From Phoronis pallida (lineage: Eukaryota > Phoronida > Phoronidae): a stretch of DNA of 11,055 nt. Within the stretch, counting starts at the first letter, position 1; every line of letters begins with the position of its first letter. Under the pieces are notes generated by a model, which was given only the letters and a program-made list of their open reading frames with translations, had not been told where the DNA came from and did no database searches. The translations under genes were made by a program, and so were the position numbers. This document shows, one piece after another, positions 7,586-11,055 of this stretch. Where the stretch lies: NCBI GenBank assembly GCA_028565715.1, contig JAOXYC010217906.1, forward strand, positions 1 to 11,055. Direction: 5' to 3'.

Positions 7586-8169
7586 GAACTTGTGACATCA
7601 TCGCAAAACAGAGTTAGTGATTTATTGTTTGGAACTAAAATTTTGAAATTATTTGAGAAAACGTAACTTTTTGGAGTGACAATTTAAACTCCTCCGTGGC
7701 AACAGGTTTCGCGACAAAATCTCAGACAATGACGTATTGAATGCATAGTACTGGAGGTGACGTATGGCGCACCCTATCGGCGACAGAATGGATGAAATAA
7801 ATTCTTGGCTCAAAATGATTATGAAAATGTGTCTTCTCAGCTATAATCATCATTTGTTAAAGTACACGGTATCTCTTTATTATAATATTTTTTAATTAGC
7901 GAGCTTTTACTTTAGTAATGCATTATACCGCGGAAGTAATCACGTAAAATTTCGTATGGGATTTCCGATTACGTTTCCTGTTATGTAGCCCATTAGCGCA
8001 CTACTTAGCTTGTGCACACCTGTATACAGACCATAAACTGTTATAAACTGTTATTATTTTGAGAACTAACTAAGGAGATAGGATAAAATTAGACGAATTT
8101 TATCATGATAATAATAATGTCGGTATTTAAATACCGGTTTATTGCAAAGCGGTTTACAATAATGGATCT
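7586..8169. other. No gene seen; small repeats only
   Basis: Contains a 10-bp direct tandem repeat ATAAACTGTT x2 (8033-8052), a short (ATA)n run and the palindrome at 8121-8136. No exon-like segment noted. Confidence 0.4.
8121..8136. repeat. Perfect 16-bp palindrome
   Basis: CGGTATTTAAATACCG is its own reverse complement. It precedes the TTAA-flanked element by about 35 bp. It may be an integration-prone AT centre or part of an older repeat. No function can be assigned. Confidence 0.8.
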
Positions 8170-8173
8170 TTAA

Positions 8174-8508
8174 AGATACTGTCTCCTCGTTGGTGAGGAT
8201 CTGGGGTCAAAATTCAGATCAACTAAAAAATTTTGTGTATGAGCCCTTTGATGAAAATAATTAACCTGCATCATAGTCAAAAAATTCAAAAAAATTGGTT
8301 AAGGGGTAAAAAAAAACCTTCTCGTACGAGAGGGTTTTCGAAAATGACACTTTTGTAGGATAAAATCTCAAATTTACCCCTTTACCGATATTTTCGAATT
8401 TTTTTACTATGATGCAGGTTAATTTTATTCATCAAAGGACTCGTACACACAATTTCTAGTTAATTTTAATATTGACCCCATATCCTCACCAAAAAGGAGA
8501 CAGTATCT
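8174..8508. mobile_element. 335-bp MITE with about 137-bp inverted repeats and TTAA flanks
   Basis: Arms 8174-8310 and 8373-8508 are imperfect reverse complements over nearly their whole length, including AGATACTGTCTCC at the outer ends, CCTTTGATGA, TTAACCTGCATCATAGT and AGGGGTAAA. The centre is a further small hairpin, CTTCTCGTACGAGAGG. Both ends abut TTAA (8170-8173, 8509-8512), inside TTTAAA on each side. TTAA duplications are typical of piggyBac and some Kolobok-type elements. Because TTTAAA is palindromic, a TA or 6-bp duplication cannot be excluded. No coding capacity; non-autonomous. Confidence 0.85.
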
Positions 8509-8559
8509 TTAAAAGCGAGCATAGGGCGGTGAAACACATCTTATTCAGAAAATGTTCTA

Positions 8560-8650
8560 GGTCTACACGGATTCGAACCGGCAGCATCCAGTAGAAAGTG
8601 TAGTTGAGGATTATGCGGGCGATCTAACCCACTCGGCCATTCGGGCCACC
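8560..8650 (-). tRNA. Class II tRNA-like remnant (SINE head or tRNA pseudogene)
   Basis: The minus strand has an intact A box TGGCCGAGTGG (8639-8629) and B box GGTTCGAATCC (8579-8569), 60 nt apart start to start, as in Leu/Ser-type tRNAs with a long variable arm. The acceptor stem no longer pairs well, the T stem keeps three pairs and no clean anticodon arm forms, so this is not a functional tRNA. No target-site duplication was found. A tRNA-derived SINE head is the likeliest origin. Confidence 0.55.
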
Positions 8651-8667
8651 CCGGATGTTAACTTAAG

Positions 8668-9027
8668 CCCCCCGCACAGCGCGATTTGCCGCGCAACATT
8701 CACGCCAAGGCAACATTCACGCTGAGCTTGTACCCCCGCCACTTAGCGCAAATGTTGCAACGCTAAAGCTACAAATTTCATGTAGACTCAATAGAAGCGC
8801 TATAACAATGAAAAACACGTCACTTTGCATGCGCACTGATGAAAAGTGGAGCTGCAATCGCGATGGTCCCCCGCACATTTAGCGCGAATGATCAGTTGCT
8901 GGGCGTAAAACGAGACCAAACATGATTAATGTTCATCGCGAATGTTGCTGGCATGAATGTTGCAGAAAAGGACCCCCGCACACCTAGCAACATTCGCCCA
9001 GCGCGAATGTTGCGCGGCAATCGCGCT
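8668..9027. mobile_element. GC-rich element of iterated CGCGAATGTTGC and CCCCCGCAC words
   Basis: The ends are inverted repeats: AGCGCGATTTGCCGCGCAAC at 8678-8697 against the reverse complement of 9001-9027, with one indel and one substitution over 27 bp. Between them the word CGCGAATGTTGC, or close variants, occurs about eight times in both orientations (8691, 8709, 8746, 8880, 8937, 8955, 8987, 9002). CCCCCGC recurs at 8669, 8733, 8868 and 8973, usually just before TAGC. No target-site duplication is clear, because the left outer limit (8668 or 8678) is ambiguous. No open frame of note. It looks like a MITE with subterminal iterons. Confidence 0.65.
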
Positions 9028-9801
9028 TTACGTCAATTATTAGCAAAAAAGTAATGTCGTCAAAACTTCCATTTATTAACAGTCAATTTATCACCCGTAG
9101 CGAGAACAGACCATCGTTCGAGAGGGGCTGTGGCAGGGACAAGGTGGTCATGCAAAAGTAAAATTCATTCAAGTATCATTTTTCAGGTGAACGTGACAGT
9201 GTAGAGATAATCTTCCTACACACATTATTAGAAATGTATCATGTCGCGGACAAATCTGGTCCTTGCCGTTGTTTGTTAACTATAACTAAGATGATCGGAT
9301 GTACGCTGAATGTTCGTTTTCAATTATTTCAATTATCGCTTATAATTTATAAAATATAAATATTGCATTGTAGTTGCTAGGTTCACTTCCATTCTAGCGG
9401 CTACACTCAGTTACTTTTGCCTTTTGGAAGTGTTCCGACTATTATTTGTATTGCATTGTTTTGTAATTCTTGACAATATCTGATTATTTTTTTATTTGGA
9501 TTTATAAACTTCATGTGCTCGACTTTAACCCAAATGAATCTTAACTGAAAATTCTGATGACTTACGTGTCATGCGAATTGCAGATTTATGAATGGTATAA
9601 TGAAATATGATAATTGGTATTCTGAATGAACATGAATGCTGTTAATTATAGCTTAAAAGTTCATTAACAGTTTTCTATTCGTGACAAACGAAACCTGACT
9701 CCCGGAACTTATAATTATGAATGTCGTAATTGTTTGGAAATAGTCGTATATCGTGTTTCACACACCAACAACGTATTGAGCAATATTCAAGGTATTTCAA
9801 A
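9028..9801. other. No gene or clear element seen
   Basis: AT-rich intronic DNA with several T-rich stretches around 9440-9510. No exon-like or repeated structure recognised by eye. Confidence 0.4.
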
Positions 9802-9909
9802 AATGGTGGATTTATATCGGAAGCCAATGCTGACTTTTCAAACTCCTCCATGTGCTGTTTTGGGGTCTCCCGAAAAGTCAGCATTGGCTTTCGCTATAAA
9901 TCCACCATT
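9802..9909. repeat. Inverted repeat inside the Penelope remnant (38-bp arms)
   Basis: Arms 9802-9839 and 9872-9909 match as reverse complements at 36 of 38 positions around a 32-bp loop. Both arms encode the same protein stretch on opposite strands: minus 9851..9804 reads MEEFEKSALASDINPP, plus 9872-9907 reads EKSALAFAINPP. So a retroelement segment was copied in inverted orientation next to itself, not merely a chance hairpin. Confidence 0.85.
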
Positions 9910-10270
9910 ACTATGGCTCAGATACGTGCACGATACCTTTGTCTTAATACCTGAAAAATACATTGATAGTTTTCACTACACATATCAACAGCATTGATCC
10001 GTGTATTAAATTCACGGAACCGGAATCGAATGGTATGCTACCTTTTCTGGATTTTTGCATTCACGTCAATGATAATTGTAGGCCTACTACCAATACATAT
10101 GGACTTATACCTTAATTTTTCATCCAATCATCCTATTCAACATAAACAATCTGACAATCTGTTGCTCGAACACTCTTATACAGAGCTGAGAAATATATCA
10201 CAGAGGATGAGGACTACATGGCTAAAATTAACCACGTCACTAATATCTCTCAATCAAGCCTACAATACAA
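9849..10270 (+). pseudogene. Penelope-like element reverse-transcriptase fragment, frameshifted
   Basis: Three successive frames carry blocks in the order seen in Penelope-like reverse transcriptases. They are: CAVLGSP then EKSALAFAINPPLLW and RYVHDTF (9920-9940); then IKFTEPESNGMLPFLD (to 10052); then DLYLNFSSNHPIQHK (10102-10146); then EKYITEDEDYMAKI (from 10188). In the family the catalytic motif is YVDD; here the first Asp codon reads CAC (His), so the enzyme would be dead even if in frame. At least three frame changes and a stop after GLIP confirm decay. Between GSP and EKSAL the usual stretch is missing, while its MEEF part survives on the other strand in the hairpin loop. No endonuclease domain is visible. 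The fragment lies antisense to the host gene and reaches to within about 10-20 bp of the donor of the transmembrane exon. Confidence 0.8.
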
Positions 10271-10280
10271 CGAAACTCAC

Positions 10281-10411
10281 CTCTTGAGTTGTTTATTCCT
10301 CCTCATACAGCATTTACATAGTAGAATAACGAGAATGACCAGAACGAGACCACCGATAACTCCAGCCACCAGGACAACCACTGTGTAATACTGAGGCGTT
10401 TCTTGAGTGGG
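10281..10411 (-). CDS. Transmembrane-helix exon of a single-pass membrane protein
   Basis: On the minus strand an acceptor (TTTATTATTTTCCAG) ends at 10412 and a consensus donor AAGAG|GTGAGT starts at 10280. The 131-bp exon gives 43 codons plus two bases. It opens PTQETPQYYT, a short extracellular stem, then a helix of about 23 residues (VVVLVAGVIGGLVLVILVIL and following LC) with overlapping small-xxx-small spacing (A-G-V-I-G-G) that often packs helix dimers. After it come CKCC, candidate palmitoylation cysteines, and basic MRRNKQLKR, a stop-transfer sequence. This charge pattern implies an outside N-terminus and a cytoplasmic C-terminus (type I). The ending phase fits exon 3591..3411. Upstream ectodomain exons are outside the window, so the family cannot be named; many adhesion and receptor proteins have such an exon. 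Confidence 0.8.
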
Positions 10412-10469
10412 CTGGAAAATAATAAAGTAGACATTCAATAACTGAGAATTGTTACCGGCATATCTAATA

Positions 10470-10765
10470 CAAGCCTGCCAGAGAATCCCTCTCACGAACT
10501 TTGAATCCATCTCACGAACTTTGAATCCATCTCACGAACCACTCATAATTGGTAATTCCCTCTCACGAACCACCAAAGCTCTGTATTGTACTGAAGTCCT
10601 TTGTCGTGAGGGGGAATTTCTTACCGTGAGGAGGAATAATTGTTTGTGGCATGGAATATCGCGTTAGTGGGAGAGCTTTGGTGGTTCGTGAGAAGGAAAA
10701 AACCAATAAGGGGTGGTTCGTGAGATGGATTCAAAATTCGTGAGAGGGATTCTCTGGGAGGCTTG
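10470..10765. mobile_element. 296-bp TA-flanked MITE built of iterated CTCACGAA words
   Basis: Long terminal inverted repeats: left arm 10470-10581, right arm 10673-10765, outer ends CAAGCCTGCCAGAGAATCCC against its near-perfect complement. TA lies directly outside both ends (10468-10469, 10766-10767). The word CTCACGAA, followed by C/T-rich or TTTGAATCC blocks, occurs four times forward in the left arm. CGTGAG occurs five times in the loop and right arm. The left arm is about 19 bp longer because TTTGAATCCATCTCACGAAC is tandemly doubled (10500-10519, 10520-10539). Non-coding. It ends 58 bp before the acceptor of the transmembrane exon. Confidence 0.85.
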
Positions 10766-11055
10766 TAAAACATTTACTGATCGTCAAGAAGCACCAATCC
10801 AATATAAATGCCATCACAGGGAGTCTCAAAGGTAGGTTAAAGGTACTTTTAAGAATAAAGAACAAATATAGGGTTTCTCAAGTTAAAATGTTTGCTTTTC
10901 ATTTTCGTGATAAGTGAAGTGTTATATCTTTATTCAAAACAATTTATCACCTTGTAGAAAGTCGTCCAATTAAAGGTGTCGCTACTTACGAATGTGAAAT
11001 TATCAACTATTGAATGAGGTCAATTACGTTGGAATGTTTGTGACACATTGCATCC
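10766..11055. other. Upstream intron, nothing recognised
   Basis: No exon-like segment is open in any frame up to a good splice site. A minus-strand donor-like ATTC|GTAAGT near 10988 is preceded by stops in all three frames. Probably the intron upstream of the transmembrane exon. Confidence 0.4.

Larger units (their letters stand above)
3592..10280 (-). other. Inferred 6.7-kb intron filled with transposable elements
   Basis: It runs from donor AAGAG|GTGAGT at 10281/10280 to acceptor TTTCCAG at 3592. Exon phases on both sides agree (phase 2). Nearly everything recognisable inside is mobile-element debris, listed separately. Extra exons in between are possible if their phases are symmetric (2,2). 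I found none convincing. Confidence 0.5.

Noticed and set aside
10980-11055. Upstream exon ending at the minus-strand donor near 10988
   Set aside because: All three frames contain a stop between the window edge and the donor, and no acceptor leaves an open segment.
1-11055. CRISPR array, prokaryotic operon, or defence system
   Set aside because: The repeats are inverted-repeat transposon words without regular unique spacers, and there are no long prokaryotic-type reading frames.

Overview
The window looks like a piece of an animal, probably invertebrate, nuclear genome. It is AT-rich, has no long open reading frames, carries canonical GT/AG splice sites, and is packed with degenerate transposable elements: a Penelope-like retroelement, LINE 3' tails, tRNA-derived short elements and several miniature inverted-repeat elements. 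I cannot name the phylum or species. No bacterial or organellar organisation is visible.

The only host gene I can support lies on the minus strand. Reading right to left, exon 10411..10281 encodes one transmembrane helix followed by a Cys-rich, basic juxtamembrane segment. It ends in codon phase 2. Exon 3591..3411 starts in the matching phase and encodes a 59-residue Gln/Ser/His-rich cytoplasmic tail with a stop codon. Together they would form the C-terminus of a type I-like single-pass membrane protein whose ectodomain exons lie beyond 11055. The 6.7-kb interval between them (3592-10280) is then an intron. A further minus-strand exon candidate (190..49) has a good donor, but its phase does not continue this frame, so it belongs to another gene or to a non-coding/alternative part of this one.

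Layout: 1-48 intron; 49-190 exon candidate; 191-2901 mostly featureless, with a (TTG)n run and small palindromes; 2902-3031 a 130-bp inverted-repeat element; 3058-3359 a 100-bp-arm inverted repeat just past the stop codon; 3411-3591 terminal exon; 3649-3946 LINE 3' end; 4098-4607 TA-flanked element with iterated GGGCGCTCTTTCGGAAA motifs; about 4880-5010 second LINE 3' tail; 5586-5717 tRNA-derived insertion with perfect 15-bp target-site duplications; 7457-7585 tandem duplication; 8174-8508 TTAA-flanked inverted-repeat element; 8560-8650 tRNA-like remnant; 8668-9027 GC-rich iterated-motif element; 9802-10270 Penelope-like reverse-transcriptase remnant with an inverted segment; 10281-10411 transmembrane exon; 10470-10765 TA-flanked element with iterated CTCACGAA motifs.

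The most interesting theme is three unrelated inverted-repeat elements that share one architecture: each is built of many copies of its own 12-20 bp word, in both orientations, clustered near its ends. Second is how tightly transposons crowd the splice sites of the host exons. The sequence shows no operon-like or defence-like gene system.
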